Below the pieces are notes generated by a model. That model worked only from the letters and a program-made list of their open reading frames with translations, did no database searches and was not told where the DNA came from. Positions 34,791 to 43,780 of a DNA stretch of 50,183 bases are shown piece by piece (position 1 is the stretch's first letter; every line of letters begins with the position of its first letter). The DNA is taken from contig JAFAWY010000019.1 in the NCBI GenBank assembly GCA_019241525.1, positions 1 to 50,183 on the forward strand, written 5' to 3'. Position numbers and translations under genes: made by a program. Origin of the DNA: Pseudonocardiales bacterium (GTDB lineage Bacteria > Actinomycetota > Actinomycetes > Mycobacteriales > Pseudonocardiaceae).

Positions 34791-36029
34791 TCAGTGGACG
34801 CCTTCGAGGGCGTCGCGGATGGGCACGAGCTTGGCGGCGGCTTCAGCGACTTCGGAGTCGGGGTCGGAACCCGCCACGATCCCGCAGCCGGCGAACATCC
34901 GGGCGAACCGGCCGACGACCTGAGCGCAGCGCAACGCAATGCCCAGTTCGCCGTCCCCTGCGGCGTCGACCCAGCCGACCGGTCCGGCGTAGCGCCCGCG
35001 GTCCATGGCTTCCAGCTCGCTGATCGCGCTGACCGCGGCGGGAGTGGGAGTGCCACCCACAGCGGCAGTGGGGTGCACGGCGTCGGCCAAGGTCAGTAGC
35101 GGCGGTCCAGCAGGGTGCAGCACCCCGCGCACCTCGCTGGCCAGATGCAGGACGTTGCGCAGCTCCAACACGCTGGGCGCGGCAGGCACGGTCAGGTCGG
35201 TGCAGAACGGGTTGAGCGCTTGGGCCAGCGACTCCACCGCGTAACGGTGCTCGTCACGGTCCTTCGCCGAGTCAAGTAACTCCAGCGCCAGCTCCCCGGT
35301 GTTGGTCCCGTCGTGAGGCCAGATGGTGCCGGCCAGCACCCGCGAGAGCACCTCGGTACCGCGCCGGCGCAACAGCAACTCCGGCGTGGCCCCGACGAGC
35401 TGGTCTACCGCGAACGTCCAGCATGAGGGATACCGGGCGGCCAGCCCCTGCAGCAGGAAGCGGGGATCCAGTGGCTCGTCCGCGACGGCTAGCAGATCGT
35501 GAGCGAGCACCACCTTCGCCGGTGCCGATCCATCGCGCATGCGGGAAACTGCGCGGGCCACCGCCTCGCGCCAGGCGGCGACCGGTAGCTCGCCGTCGGA
35601 ATAGCGCAACCCGCGGGGGCGCCTGACCGGCACCACCGGCCCGGTTGCGACTCCGGTCTGGAACTCCGTGACCCAGGTCGTGCCGTCTCGATGGCCCACC
35701 ACCACCCGCGGCACGATCAGCACCGAACTTCCTGGTGAGTCGTCGAAGGCCAGACTGGCGAAGGCCACCGGACCGCTGCCTGGCAGCCCGACCTCATCGC
35801 GGGTGTCCAGCTGCGCGCAGAAGGAATTCCACCAATCTTGGGCTCGTGCGAAGCGGTAGGGACCCTCGGTACATACCCGGGCCACCTCCCCCCAGGCCAC
35901 CAACCCCTCACCGGCCCGTACCCAGGCCAGCACCCCGCGCGGGGACGGCAACATGTCGAGCAGGGCAGTACCGCCCTGCACTAGATACGAGCGCACTACT
36001 AGCCGGTCGGTTAGCGGGGCGGTGGTCAC
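34791..36029 (-). CDS. menF: isochorismate synthase
   Basis: A chorismate-binding enzyme that converts chorismate to isochorismate, the entry to menaquinone (or siderophore) synthesis. It has 412 aa, with APAKVVLAHDLLA containing the conserved general-base lysine, FAVDQLVGATPELLLRR, VLAGTIWPHDGTNTGELAL, SAKDRDEHRYAVESL and LHPTAAVGGTPTPAA, and it ends near RFARMFAGCGIVAGSDPDSE. All these are chorismate-binding signatures. The placement among men genes favours menaquinone over siderophore use. The GTG at 36029 follows TACCCT by 6 nt, a leaderless start. Confidence 0.92.
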   Translation of the reverse strand: MTTAPLTDRLVVRSYLVQGGTALLDMLPSPRGVLAWVRAGEGLVAWGEVARVCTEGPYRFARAQDWWNSFCAQLDTRDEVGLPGSGPVAFASLAFDDSPGSSVLIVPRVVVGHRDGTTWVTEFQTGVATGPVVPVRRPRGLRYSDGELPVAAWREAVARAVSRMRDGSAPAKVVLAHDLLAVADEPLDPRFLLQGLAARYPSCWTFAVDQLVGATPELLLRRRGTEVLSRVLAGTIWPHDGTNTGELALELLDSAKDRDEHRYAVESLAQALNPFCTDLTVPAAPSVLELRNVLHLASEVRGVLHPAGPPLLTLADAVHPTAAVGGTPTPAAVSAISELEAMDRGRYAGPVGWVDAAGDGELGIALRCAQVVGRFARMFAGCGIVAGSDPDSEVAEAAAKLVPIRDALEGVH

Positions 36030-36105
36030 TTCGTCAGGGTATTAGGACGATCCGCATGCTGCCGCGCGCGTCGATCCCGGTAACACCAGCGCTACGCTGC
36101 GCCCA

Positions 36106-36576
36106 ATGACGGCTCTGGCTACCGGACCTGTTACCGGCGTTGCTCGACCGGCTCCCCGCCGGCAGCGCCGGTCGATCTGGTGGGTGCCGCTTGCCGTGGC
36201 CGGGCTGGTGACTGTGCTGATCGCGATGGCGCTAGCTGGAGCTGCGCTGGACGACGCCGGGATTGACGCCCGTACTGGCCACGCCACCGCCCAGGTGCTC
36301 GCGGTGACACCAATGCGGACACTGGTGCAGTTCGTCGCGCCCGATGGCCAGGTTTACCGCCCGGACGAGGGCGTTGCCTACCCGTCGGACCTGCAGGTCG
36401 GCCAGCTGGTACGGGTGGAGTACGACCTTGCCGACCCGGATCAGGTGCGGGTTGCCGGCCGCAGCTGGGTGCGCGGGCTTGGCCCCGCGATGCTCATACT
36501 CGCGGCAGTATGGTCACTGCTCGTCCCGGCCGCCTGGTGGCTGCGCCGCCGCCATCGCCGTGGCGCGCCGGCCTGA
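36106..36576 (+). CDS. DUF3592-type membrane protein
   Basis: 156 residues with an N-terminal basic stretch, a membrane segment (IWWVPLAVAGLVTVLIAMAL), a soluble beta-rich loop (GHATAQVLAVTPMRTLVQFV, VGQLVRVEYDLADPDQVRVAG) and a second membrane segment (LGPAMLILAAVWSLLVPAAWWL). This is the DUF3592 pattern of two helices around an extracytoplasmic domain. TACGCT ends 7 nt before the ATG, so the gene is probably leaderless. It is divergent from menF, with which it shares a promoter region. Function unknown. Confidence 0.75.
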   Translation: MTALATGPVTGVARPAPRRQRRSIWWVPLAVAGLVTVLIAMALAGAALDDAGIDARTGHATAQVLAVTPMRTLVQFVAPDGQVYRPDEGVAYPSDLQVGQLVRVEYDLADPDQVRVAGRSWVRGLGPAMLILAAVWSLLVPAAWWLRRRHRRGAPA

Positions 36577-36579
36577 CGT

Positions 36580-36602
36580 TGGTAGCTCTTCAACTACCGC
36601 CA
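36580..36602 (-). promoter_or_regulatory. third copy of the ccdA/menH upstream motif
   Basis: Read on the minus strand: TTGGCGGTAGTTGAAGAGC then TACC. It differs from the ccdA copy at one base. It lies directly after the stop codon of the DUF3592 gene, pointing back into it, and no -10 element follows. It can also fold as a hairpin (GTTGGTAG…CTACC). Confidence 0.6.
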
Positions 36603-36815
36603 ACCGGCCAACAGCTGCTCTCAAGTACAGCCACCCCGGCAGTCCAGGCGACCCCAGGACGCCAATCAGGGTTCTGGTAGGGGAGAACCCTCATGTGCAG
36701 CACGGCGCGCAGCGGCATCGTATGAACTATCGATCGCACAAGCTGGGCGCAGCGCCGGGACGCCCAGCCAGGAGATCGAGTGCCTGATCAATGCGTCGGG
36801 CAACTTGTAGGCGAT

Positions 36816-36848
36816 ACCCGGGTGATCATTCCCGATGATGACCCGGGT
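36816..36848. repeat. 14-bp-arm inverted repeat
   Basis: ACCCGGGTGATCAT (36816-36829) and ATGATGACCCGGGT (36835-36848) pair with one mismatch around 5 nt. The outer ACCCGGGT boxes are themselves palindromes. It could be a protein-binding site; its target is unknown. Confidence 0.65.
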
Positions 36849-36931
36849 ATCTGCTGCCTCCGACACGTTGCGGAATACGAAACTGAGGTAATTACAGCGC
36901 AGGTCGCATCCTGCATCGCTGTGGAAGTTGG

Positions 36932-37204
36932 TCAGCCGATCACCACATTCCACGATCTGATCCGCCAGGACGTCACCAACCCTTCGCGGACATAGGGATC
37001 CTGTGCTACGAAATTCTCTACAATTGAGCGGTCGTCGGTCACAAACGCCAGAACGGCGCCATCCAGCGGTTCTACGAGTGCGCCCGCCATCAACAGGACG
37101 CCTCGTTCATGCATCTCGCGGGCTAGCGCCAGATGCGCCTCTCGAAAAGGTGCGCGTCGTTCGGCGATATCGTCGACGTAATCGTAGAAGAGTAACGAAT
37201 ACAT
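36932..37204 (-). CDS. YciI-like protein
   Basis: 90 residues from ATG 37204, preceded by GGAAGGA; the much longer frame upstream is Pro/Arg-rich and rejected. The YCII pattern is clear: MYSLLFYDYVDDIAERRAPFREAHLALAREMHERGVLLMAGAL, followed by AVLAFVTDDRSIVENFVAQDPYVREGLVTSWRIRSWNVVIG. YciI-type ferredoxin-like proteins are small dimeric enzymes or accessory proteins of poorly defined role. It is divergent from menH, with 247 bp between. Confidence 0.88.
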   Translation of the reverse strand: MYSLLFYDYVDDIAERRAPFREAHLALAREMHERGVLLMAGALVEPLDGAVLAFVTDDRSIVENFVAQDPYVREGLVTSWRIRSWNVVIG

Positions 37205-37410
37205 TCTGCGATCCTTCCACGGCGGCAATGCCGGCCGGCGAGCGCTCCCCGCGGCTAGCCCAGGGCGAACCTGGTGAGCCCTGCCGCCACCCAGCGCTGG
37301 GCCCGGTCTCGGCCACCCGGCCTGAGGTGCAGGCTGGTTGGCAGGCTGCACACTCGCTGGCAAGCTGGCGTGGGACAGGCTGGTGGCGGTTAGCAGCGCC
37401 CGCAGGGGAT

Positions 37411-37451
37411 GTTGGCGGTACTTGAGGAGCCACCAGCTCTAGGGTGGCGCT
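37411..37451 (+). promoter_or_regulatory. menH leaderless promoter with shared upstream motif
   Basis: TTGGCGGTACTTGAGGAGC then CACC (37411-37433) is followed by a TAGGGT -10 (37440-37445), and the GTG start is at 37452, 6 nt later. Similarity to the ccdA promoter extends to a CAGGGG box just upstream of the motif in both. Confidence 0.7.
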
Positions 37452-38141
37452 GTGTCGAGAGCCGGGCTGGACAAGGACCCGCGCGATGTCGCGGCGATGT
37501 TCGACGCGGTGGCCCGCCGCTATGACTTGACGAACACGGTGCTGTCGTTCGGTCAAGACCGGTGGTGGCGACGGTGTACGCGGACCGCCGTGGCCGCCAA
37601 GGCGGGTGAACGGGTGCTCGATCTGGCCGCGGGCACCGCGGTATCCACCGTCGAGTTCGCCCGCGCCGGGGCGTGGAGTGTGGCCGCGGACTTCTCCCTG
37701 GGGATGCTGCGCGCAGGCCGCCATCGCCAGGTTCCGCTGGTCGGAGCCGACGCGTTGGCCCTGCCGTTCGCTGATGGGGTCTTCGACGCGGTCACGATCT
37801 CCTTTGGGCTGCGCAACGTGGCCGCTCCCGACGCCGCGCTGGCCGAGATGGCCCGGGTGACCCGGCCAGGCGGCCGGCTGGTCATCTGCGAATTTTCCCT
37901 TCCTGTCTGGGCTCCCTTTCGGACCGTCTACTTGGAGTACCTGATGCGCGCGCTGCCGGAAGTCGCGCGGCGGGTCAGTAGTAACCCGGAGGCCTACGTC
38001 TATTTGGCCGAGTCGATCCGAGCGTGGCCTTCTCAGTCCCAGCTCGCGCGCCGGGTGGCCGCCGCGGGTTGGACCGACGTCGCTTGGCGCAACCTCACCG
38101 GCGGGATCGTCGCACTGCACCACGCCACCAAACCGCGCTGA
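37452..38141 (+). CDS. menH: demethylmenaquinone methyltransferase
   Basis: A 229-residue SAM-dependent methyltransferase of the UbiE/MenG type (also named menG or ubiE), for the last step of menaquinone synthesis. It contains [20 protein letters not shown] and [10 protein letters not shown] near the N-terminus, and the SAM loop [17 protein letters not shown]. In most homologues the loop reads DLAAGTG, so one Gly is replaced here by Ala; binding should still be possible. [30 protein letters not shown] is the classical motif II/III region. The leaderless GTG is favoured by TAGGGT 6 nt upstream. Confidence 0.93.
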   Translation: MSRAGLDKDPRDVAAMFDAVARRYDLTNTVLSFGQDRWWRRCTRTAVAAKAGERVLDLAAGTAVSTVEFARAGAWSVAADFSLGMLRAGRHRQVPLVGADALALPFADGVFDAVTISFGLRNVAAPDAALAEMARVTRPGGRLVICEFSLPVWAPFRTVYLEYLMRALPEVARRVSSNPEAYVYLAESIRAWPSQSQLARRVAAAGWTDVAWRNLTGGIVALHHATKPR

Positions 38142-38349
38142 TCCACCAGCGGCTGACCGCAGTCTGGCTGGTGCACGCACTTGTTTGAAAATGACCAGGT
38201 GTTTCGGCGACCCGGTACAGCAGTCCCTCGCCAGAATCACGCACATCGAGCGCTGCGACGCCGATCACGATCCGCCTGGGGTCCCCTATCAGCGCGATTG
38301 GCTAGTCTGGTGACGTTGCGCGATATCGCCCCGCTAGCGTCAGGACACC

Positions 38350-38973
38350 GTGTATCAGCTTCGCTTGCCGATCCCCGCCCGGGTCGTTGTCCTGGTGTCC
38401 GGCATCGGGACGTTGCTGCAGGCCTTGCTTGATGCAGCTGGTCCCGATTACCCCGCCCAGATCGTCGCGGTGGGCGCGGACCGGCCGGGTGCGGGCGGGC
38501 TGCGGCGGGCTGAGAAAAGTGACCTACCCACCTTCGTCGTCGAGCTAGCTCAGCATCCCGATCGGCGATCCTGGGATGCGGCGCTCACCGAGACGGTTGC
38601 TTCGAACGCGCCAGACCTGGTCGTCACAGCCGGGTTCATGCGGCTTTTGGGTCCGGCGTTCCTGGCCCGCTTCGGTGGCCGCATCGTCAACAGCCATCCG
38701 TCGCTGCTGCCGGCATTTCCTGGCCCCCGCGCAGTAGCCGACGCGCTGGCCCACGGTGTCCGGGTGACCGGTACGACGCTGCACCTGGTAGATGCTGGAG
38801 TGGACACCGGTCCGATTGTGGCTCAGCGTGCCGTGGAAGTACTGCCCGACGACACCGAGGAGCAGCTGCATGAACGGATCAAGGTCGTGGAGCGACGGTT
38901 GCTGGTAGACGTCATTGCCGAGCTGGTCCACCACGGGTACACCGTCACCGGACGAAAGGTGTCAATTCCATGA
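38350..38973 (+). CDS. purN: phosphoribosylglycinamide formyltransferase
   Basis: A 207-residue enzyme using N10-formyltetrahydrofolate in step three of purine synthesis. It contains [18 protein letters not shown], where most PurN have SGxGSNL, so the second Ser is Thr and the Asn is Leu. [23 protein letters not shown] carries the catalytic Asn and His, and [15 protein letters not shown] the catalytic Asp. The GTG start lies 9 nt after a TAGCGT box. Its stop overlaps an ATG that opens a tiny ORF before purH. Confidence 0.9.
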   Translation: MYQLRLPIPARVVVLVSGIGTLLQALLDAAGPDYPAQIVAVGADRPGAGGLRRAEKSDLPTFVVELAQHPDRRSWDAALTETVASNAPDLVVTAGFMRLLGPAFLARFGGRIVNSHPSLLPAFPGPRAVADALAHGVRVTGTTLHLVDAGVDTGPIVAQRAVEVLPDDTEEQLHERIKVVERRLLVDVIAELVHHGYTVTGRKVSIP

Positions 38974-39011
38974 CCGCCGACGTAATTGGTCCCGCGGAGG
39001 CGGAATTATGA
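38970..39011 (+). CDS. 13-codon relay ORF made by tandem duplication
   Basis: A 34-bp sequence (38970-39003) is repeated exactly at 39008-39041, a 38-bp period. Copy 1 opens ATG at 38970, overlapping the purN stop (ATGA), and encodes [13 protein letters not shown] before a TGA that overlaps the ATG of purH (ATGA at 39008-39011). Copy 2 is the true start of purH. Because 38 is not a multiple of three, the two are in different frames. Whether the peptide is made is unknown; the two back-to-back ATGA junctions allow ribosomes to pass from purN to purH through it. Confidence 0.65.
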   Translation: MTADVIGPAEAEL

Positions 39012-40612
39012 CCGCCGACGTAATTGGTCCCGCGGAGGCGGCGTCAGTACCCGATGATGAGCGCCGACCGGTGCGCAGGGCGCTGTTGAGCGTGTCGGAC
39101 AAACGTGGTTTGGGAGAGCTGGCGACGGGGTTGCACGCGGCCGGAGTCCAGATCTTTTCTACTGGGTCGACGGCCGCGGTGATCGACGATGCGGGTGTTC
39201 CAGTAACTCAAGTCGAGGAACTGACCGGTTTCCCCGAATGTCTGGATGGTCGGGTCAAGACGCTGCATCCCGGGGTGCATGCCGGGTTGCTCGCTGACAC
39301 CCGCAAACCCGAACACCTGTCCCAGCTGCAGGCTTTGGATGTCGCGCCGTTCGAACTGCTCGTGGTGAACCTGTACCCGTTCCAGGCCACGGTGGATTCC
39401 GGTGCCGGCTTCGATGAGTGTGTCGAGCAGATCGATATCGGCGGCCCGGCAATGGTGCGCGCGGCCGCCAAGAACCACGCGTCGGTGGCCGTGGTGGTGG
39501 ATCCGGCGACCTATCGCGACGTGCTCGAGGCGGTCCGGGCGGGTGGCTTCACCTTGGCGCAGCGTCGCGCGCTGGCCGTCGACGCGTTCCGGCACACCGC
39601 CGATTACGACATCGCGGTGGCCTCCTGGATGGGATCATCAGGGCTATCGTCCGAGCCGGTGCGGTTGCCGGCCTGGGTGGGGGCGTCCTGGCGGCGGGCC
39701 GCGATGCTGCGCTACGGGGAAAACCCACACCAGCAGGGCGCTCTATACACCGCAGCGGTACCAGGTGGCTTGGCGCATGCCGAGCAGCTGCACGGCAAGG
39801 AGATGTCCTACAACAACTACGTTGACGCTGATGCCGCATGGCGCGCCGCGCATGACCACGACAGTGCCTGCGTTGCGATCATCAAGCACACCAACCCCTG
39901 CGGTATCGCCGTCTCGGCGGCCGGAGATGTCGCTGATGCGTACTGCCGGGCGCACGCCTGCGATCCGGTGAGCGCCTACGGTGCGGTAATCGCATGTAAT
40001 CGCCAGGTCACCGTGGACATGGCGGCTCAGGTCAGCAAGGTGTTCACCGAAGTGGTGGTGGCGCCGTCATACGCCGACGGCGCGCTAGATGTGCTGGCCC
40101 GCAAGAAGAACCTGCGCCTGCTGCTGGCGTCGCCCCCGCAGCGCGGCGGGATCGAATTCCGGCTGCTGTCGGGTGGGTTGTTGCTGCAGACGCGCGACGC
40201 GCTCGACGCGCCCGGCGACGATCCGGCGACGTGGACCCTGGCCACCGGTGCGCCCGTGGATGACGCCACTCTGGCTGACTTGGCCTTCGCCTGGCGCGCC
40301 TGCCGCGCGGTGCGCTCCAACGCGATCCTGCTCGCCGCGGATGCGGCGACTGTCGGGATCGGGATGGGACAGGTGAATCGGGTCGACGCCGCCCGGCTCG
40401 CGGTCAGCCGGGCAGGCGAGCGAGCAGCCGGCGCGGTAGCCGTCTCCGATGCTTTCTTTCCGTTCCCCGACGGGCTGGAAGTGCTGCTGGACGCCGGGGT
40501 GCGCGCCGTGGCTCATCCCGGCGGGTCGATCCGGGACGCCGAAGTGATCGCCGCTGCCGAGGCCGCCGGGGTGCCGCTGTACCTCACGGGCACCCGGCAT
40601 TTCACGCACTGA
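39008..40612 (+). CDS. purH: bifunctional AICAR transformylase / IMP cyclohydrolase
   Basis: A 534-residue enzyme for the last two steps of IMP synthesis. The N-terminal IMP cyclohydrolase domain has [60 protein letters not shown]. The C-terminal AICAR transformylase has [29 protein letters not shown] (catalytic Lys-His) and [19 protein letters not shown]. The start is set at ATG 39008; an upstream ATG at 38970 is out of frame. It overlaps the convergent flavoprotein gene by 11 bp at its 3' end. Confidence 0.96.
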   Translation: MTADVIGPAEAASVPDDERRPVRRALLSVSDKRGLGELATGLHAAGVQIFSTGSTAAVIDDAGVPVTQVEELTGFPECLDGRVKTLHPGVHAGLLADTRKPEHLSQLQALDVAPFELLVVNLYPFQATVDSGAGFDECVEQIDIGGPAMVRAAAKNHASVAVVVDPATYRDVLEAVRAGGFTLAQRRALAVDAFRHTADYDIAVASWMGSSGLSSEPVRLPAWVGASWRRAAMLRYGENPHQQGALYTAAVPGGLAHAEQLHGKEMSYNNYVDADAAWRAAHDHDSACVAIIKHTNPCGIAVSAAGDVADAYCRAHACDPVSAYGAVIACNRQVTVDMAAQVSKVFTEVVVAPSYADGALDVLARKKNLRLLLASPPQRGGIEFRLLSGGLLLQTRDALDAPGDDPATWTLATGAPVDDATLADLAFAWRACRAVRSNAILLAADAATVGIGMGQVNRVDAARLAVSRAGERAAGAVAVSDAFFPFPDGLEVLLDAGVRAVAHPGGSIRDAEVIAAAEAAGVPLYLTGTRHFTH

Positions 40613-41939
40613 CGCGCTGCGCAACTGTGGCGGTGATCAACTCCACCAATTCGTCGCGGGTGGGTCCCTCGGGTACGGGTGGGCGCCAGCCGCTGGCGTA
40701 GATCTCCCGTGCCCGGGGTTCCACCGCGGCGAGGCTGGCGGGCAGCGCGCGCATGGCCATGTACGGTCCGACGACCTTGCGCATCTCGGGATCCACTTCA
40801 GTGGCCGCCATGATCAGATCAGAGGGCAGCGGGCGGGTGAGGTCGATGTCGTGACCGGACCAGCGCCTGATCAGCTCGGCATCCCAGTACACGTGGTCGG
40901 TAAACCACGGCTTGATGTTCTCGGCGCACCAGCGGTCGAACTCGAGCGAGCAGGCGACGAAGTCGGGCTGATGCTCGTCGAGCAGGGCGAGCAACTTCTG
41001 AGCTTGCATCAGCGATGTGGCCACACCTCGCCCGAGCGCGGGGTTGGTGGTGCACACAGCGTCCCCCGCAAAGATCAGTCCGTCGACCGCGACCTGACCG
41101 GCGTCATTGAGCTGCGTCCGGTAGGTGTTATGCAACCGCCCCCCGGGCAACACCGGAGTGATCGGTTGGGCACGGCCCGGCTCGGTCCACGCCGCCAGCG
41201 AGGGGATGGCTTGCGAGGCGGCCTCGAACGCCGCCGGGAATCGTAGCGCCACCATCTGACGGTCCGTGCTGGCCCGAGCGATCAGGGTAGAGAAGGTCCG
41301 GTTGTCGTGAAGGAACACAATCGCCTGGTAACCGGGGTAGATCGCGATCATCCCGATCGGTGAGTTCACCGGCCCGTTCTCAGCGCCCGGCAACAGCTGG
41401 TACTGCCGCGACACGTAGGCGATCCCGCAGTCACCACCCTCGGCCGGTGCCCGGAAGGTCCGGGCGAGTTGGCCGGCGCGACCGGAGGCGTCGATGACCA
41501 GGTCGGACTCCACCTGGTGGCCGCCGTCGAGCCGGACACCAGCAGCGCGTCCCCGCTCGCAGCACACCTCGTCGACGTGACCGATCAACAGCGTGACACC
41601 CGGCTGTGCCTCGGCGGCGGAGCGCAGGATCCGTTCGAAGACCAGACGCCGGCAGCGCAGCCCGACCACCCGTCCGGGCTGTTCGGGCAGCATGACCGAC
41701 TCCGCTCCGGCAGCCATCAGATCGTCCCAGACTTCCGGCATCTCGGCGAGAAGAGCGTCCACGACCTGCGCACGGAAGCCATGCGGATGATGGAACTGCA
41801 TCACTCCCTTGCGGTTCCACGATCCGTCCTGCTCCGGGCCGGGATCGCGATCGATGAGCGTGACCTCATGCCCGCGACGGGCGAGGGCAATCCCGGTGTA
41901 GAGCCCGGTTGGACCCGCACCCACGATGGCTGTCCGCAA
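40602..41939 (-). CDS. FAD-dependent oxidoreductase / monooxygenase-like protein
   Basis: 445 residues with an N-terminal Rossmann dinucleotide motif ([21 protein letters not shown]) and a second FAD contact [27 protein letters not shown] (about 285-312), as in group A flavin monooxygenases and related tryptophan halogenase-like proteins. A substrate domain lies between. The C-terminal region ([20 protein letters not shown]) is distinct from the geranylgeranyl reductase MenJ, which sits near menH in mycobacteria. The substrate cannot be inferred. It is convergent with purH. Confidence 0.82.
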   Translation of the reverse strand: MRTAIVGAGPTGLYTGIALARRGHEVTLIDRDPGPEQDGSWNRKGVMQFHHPHGFRAQVVDALLAEMPEVWDDLMAAGAESVMLPEQPGRVVGLRCRRLVFERILRSAAEAQPGVTLLIGHVDEVCCERGRAAGVRLDGGHQVESDLVIDASGRAGQLARTFRAPAEGGDCGIAYVSRQYQLLPGAENGPVNSPIGMIAIYPGYQAIVFLHDNRTFSTLIARASTDRQMVALRFPAAFEAASQAIPSLAAWTEPGRAQPITPVLPGGRLHNTYRTQLNDAGQVAVDGLIFAGDAVCTTNPALGRGVATSLMQAQKLLALLDEHQPDFVACSLEFDRWCAENIKPWFTDHVYWDAELIRRWSGHDIDLTRPLPSDLIMAATEVDPEMRKVVGPYMAMRALPASLAAVEPRAREIYASGWRPPVPEGPTRDELVELITATVAQRVSA

Positions 41940-42119
41940 TGTCTGCTCCTTGATGACCGTGACGCGCGGTTAGCCCAAGTCGCCACATCCTCCCCAGCTG
42001 GACCGACCTAGTCGTCGATGATCGACGCCTTGCAGAATAACCTGCGGCGACCGCGACTCAGCGCCATTTACCTGGTGATTGGACAGCTGTTCGGGAACTG
42101 CTCACCTCGAAGTCCCGGT

Positions 42120-42944
42120 TTATTGGATCAACTCCACCACGGTGCCGGGTCGCAGTCCGGTCCGGTCGGCTGCTGAGCTGCCGCGGCAGGCCACTGCCAG
42201 GTGCCCCGCGGAGTCCACCAGCAAGACCAGTTCTCCCTGCGCCACATCCGCGAAGGTGGTGCCGACCAGCACCGGCTCAGTTCCGGCCGGCCACCGGAGG
42301 GTCGCCGTTGCTCCGGTGCGGAGACCAATCGCCTCAAGTTCGTCGGTCCCTGCGGCCAGCGCCACGTTGCCGAAGTGATCCACGTTCAGCACTTCGACCT
42401 GGATTCGCTGCCCGTCTACCTGGCATAGCGGTGCCGGCAGAGTGACGAGCGATTTCGGATTCACTGCGGGACCCAGGGCATCCGGCGAGACTCCGCAGGC
42501 CAGATGTGCGGCAGCCGGGGCGAAGATGTCGCGACCGTGGAATGTGGCGCTGAGCGTGGGCAGCCGGTAGGCACTGTCGGTGAGTTCATACGCTGCGCGG
42601 ACGCCGCCCAGGGTGTGCGCTGCCGGCAACAGCAGCCCGTTGTCCGGGCCGATTAAGACGGCACTGACGGCATCGCCAGCATCACCACTGACCAGCGCGA
42701 TCCCGCGCCGCCCGGTGCCGACTCCGGGATCGACGACCGCGACGTGCACAGCCGGCGGCAGCCAGCGCAGCGTGTCGGCGAGGATCACCGAGCCACGCCG
42801 CACGTCGCCCGGCGGGACAGCGTGCGTCACATCCAGCACCCGGGCGTGTGGAGCTATCCGGGCGATCACTCCGTGGCAGGCCGCGACAAACCCGTCTGAG
42901 TACCCGTAGTCGGTGCATAAGGAGATCCAGTGGAAGCCCGCCAC
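42120..42944 (-). CDS. DUF62 / SAM hydroxide adenosyltransferase family protein
   Basis: A 274-residue member of the SAM-hydrolase (DUF62, chlorinase/fluorinase-like) family: ISLCTDYGYSDGFVAACHGVIARIAP at the start, VHVAVVDPGVGTGRRGIAL, LIGPDNGLLLPAA, FHGRDIFAPAAAHLACG, and the C-terminal domain with LNVDHFGNVALAAG. These carry the conserved Asp-Arg-His triad of the hydroxide-adding type (Asp in VVDPGVGT, Arg and His in FHGRDIFAP). It would hydrolyse SAM to adenosine and methionine. It is divergent from the LexA-controlled imuA'-imuB pair. Confidence 0.9.
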   Translation of the reverse strand: MAGFHWISLCTDYGYSDGFVAACHGVIARIAPHARVLDVTHAVPPGDVRRGSVILADTLRWLPPAVHVAVVDPGVGTGRRGIALVSGDAGDAVSAVLIGPDNGLLLPAAHTLGGVRAAYELTDSAYRLPTLSATFHGRDIFAPAAAHLACGVSPDALGPAVNPKSLVTLPAPLCQVDGQRIQVEVLNVDHFGNVALAAGTDELEAIGLRTGATATLRWPAGTEPVLVGTTFADVAQGELVLLVDSAGHLAVACRGSSAADRTGLRPGTVVELIQ

Positions 42945-43009
42945 AGCGTCGAGTGTGCGCCATCCTGGCAGCGGCTGCGCTTGACGAGCTCCAGCTGCTC
43001 AGATTTACT

Positions 43010-43033
43010 GGTATCGAACATTTGTTCGATACC
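43010..43033 (+). promoter_or_regulatory. SOS box (LexA operator) upstream of imuA'
   Basis: GGTATCGAACATTTGTTCGATACC without its 4-nt centre (arms GGTATCGAAC and GTTCGATACC) is a perfect 10+10 palindrome containing the actinobacterial LexA core TCGAAC-N4-GTTCGA. It lies 76 bp before the imuA' start. Confidence 0.88.
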
Positions 43034-43108
43034 GACGCCTTCCCCGCGGCGGCTCAGGTGTGGCGGTGTCTCGGCACCTGCCGGCATTCGCTCTGGGAGG
43101 TCACGGGG

Positions 43109-43780
43109 ATGATGGGTGTGGGCGTCGCGTCGGTGCAGGTCACCCCGGCGTCGACGCTGAGTGAGCGGCTCGACGTCCCGGGCGGCCGGCCATCCTATCC
43201 GGTGATCGAACCGCTTACGGTGTTGCTACCCGGTGGGGGGCTGCGTCGCGGATCAGTGATCGCCGTACGCGGCTCACTGTTGTTGTTGCTGGCATTACTG
43301 GCTGAAGCCACTGTGCAGGGCACCTGGGCTGCGGTAATCGGCGTCGGTGATCTGGGGGTGTTGGCTGCCGCCGAGGCGGGGGTGGTGGTGCGGCGGCTGG
43401 CGCTGATTCCCCGGCCTGGGCCGGATCTGGCGCCAGTGGCTGCAGCGCTGCTTGACGGGGTGGGCTTGGTGGCGTTGGCCGGCGCGGACGGGTTACCTGC
43501 GCGAGCGCGGCAATCCCTGGCTGCCCGGGCGCGACAGCGCGGGTCGGTACTGCTCCCGCTCGGGCAATGGCCGGGCGCAGACGTCGAGCTGGTCTGCCGG
43601 GTCGAAACTTGGCATGGCGCCGAGGGAGGATACGGGCGGTTGCGTAGCCGCGAAGTGGTGGTACGCGCGGTGGGGCGCGGTGCAGCGGCCAGGCCTCGGG
43701 CTGCTCGCTTGTTGCTGCCTGGCCCCGGCGGTGCGGTGACGAAGGCGCTCAGGCACCTGGCGATCAAGGCGGTGCTCTGA
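43109..43780 (+). CDS. ImuA'-type mutasome protein
   Basis: 223 residues from ATG 43109, preceded by GGGAGG, with RecA-like topology but a degenerate nucleotide loop (VLLPGGGLRRGSVIAVRGS instead of GxxxxGKT). This is the actinobacterial ImuA' pattern, in which the ATPase is reduced. The middle (TWAAVIGVGDLGVLAAAEAGV) and the C-terminal region with ELVCRVETWHGAEG are as in ImuA'. It overlaps imuB by one base and shares its SOS box. In mycobacteria ImuA' and ImuB help DnaE2 copy damaged DNA. The longer frame upstream runs through the SOS box and is not used. Confidence 0.88.
   Translation: MMGVGVASVQVTPASTLSERLDVPGGRPSYPVIEPLTVLLPGGGLRRGSVIAVRGSLLLLLALLAEATVQGTWAAVIGVGDLGVLAAAEAGVVVRRLALIPRPGPDLAPVAAALLDGVGLVALAGADGLPARARQSLAARARQRGSVLLPLGQWPGADVELVCRVETWHGAEGGYGRLRSREVVVRAVGRGAAARPRAARLLLPGPGGAVTKALRHLAIKAVL

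Larger units (their letters stand above)
36577..36931. other. gene-free spacer with motif copy and inverted repeat
   Basis: 355 bp between the DUF3592 gene and the YciI-like gene. It holds an inverted copy of the ccdA/menH upstream motif (36580-36602) and a 14-bp-arm inverted repeat at 36816-36848. ORFs on both strands here have no family resemblance. Confidence 0.45.

Noticed and set aside
40602-41939. The flavoprotein as MenJ (menaquinone reductase)
   Set aside because: The Rossmann start fits, but the middle and end do not resemble geranylgeranyl reductases.
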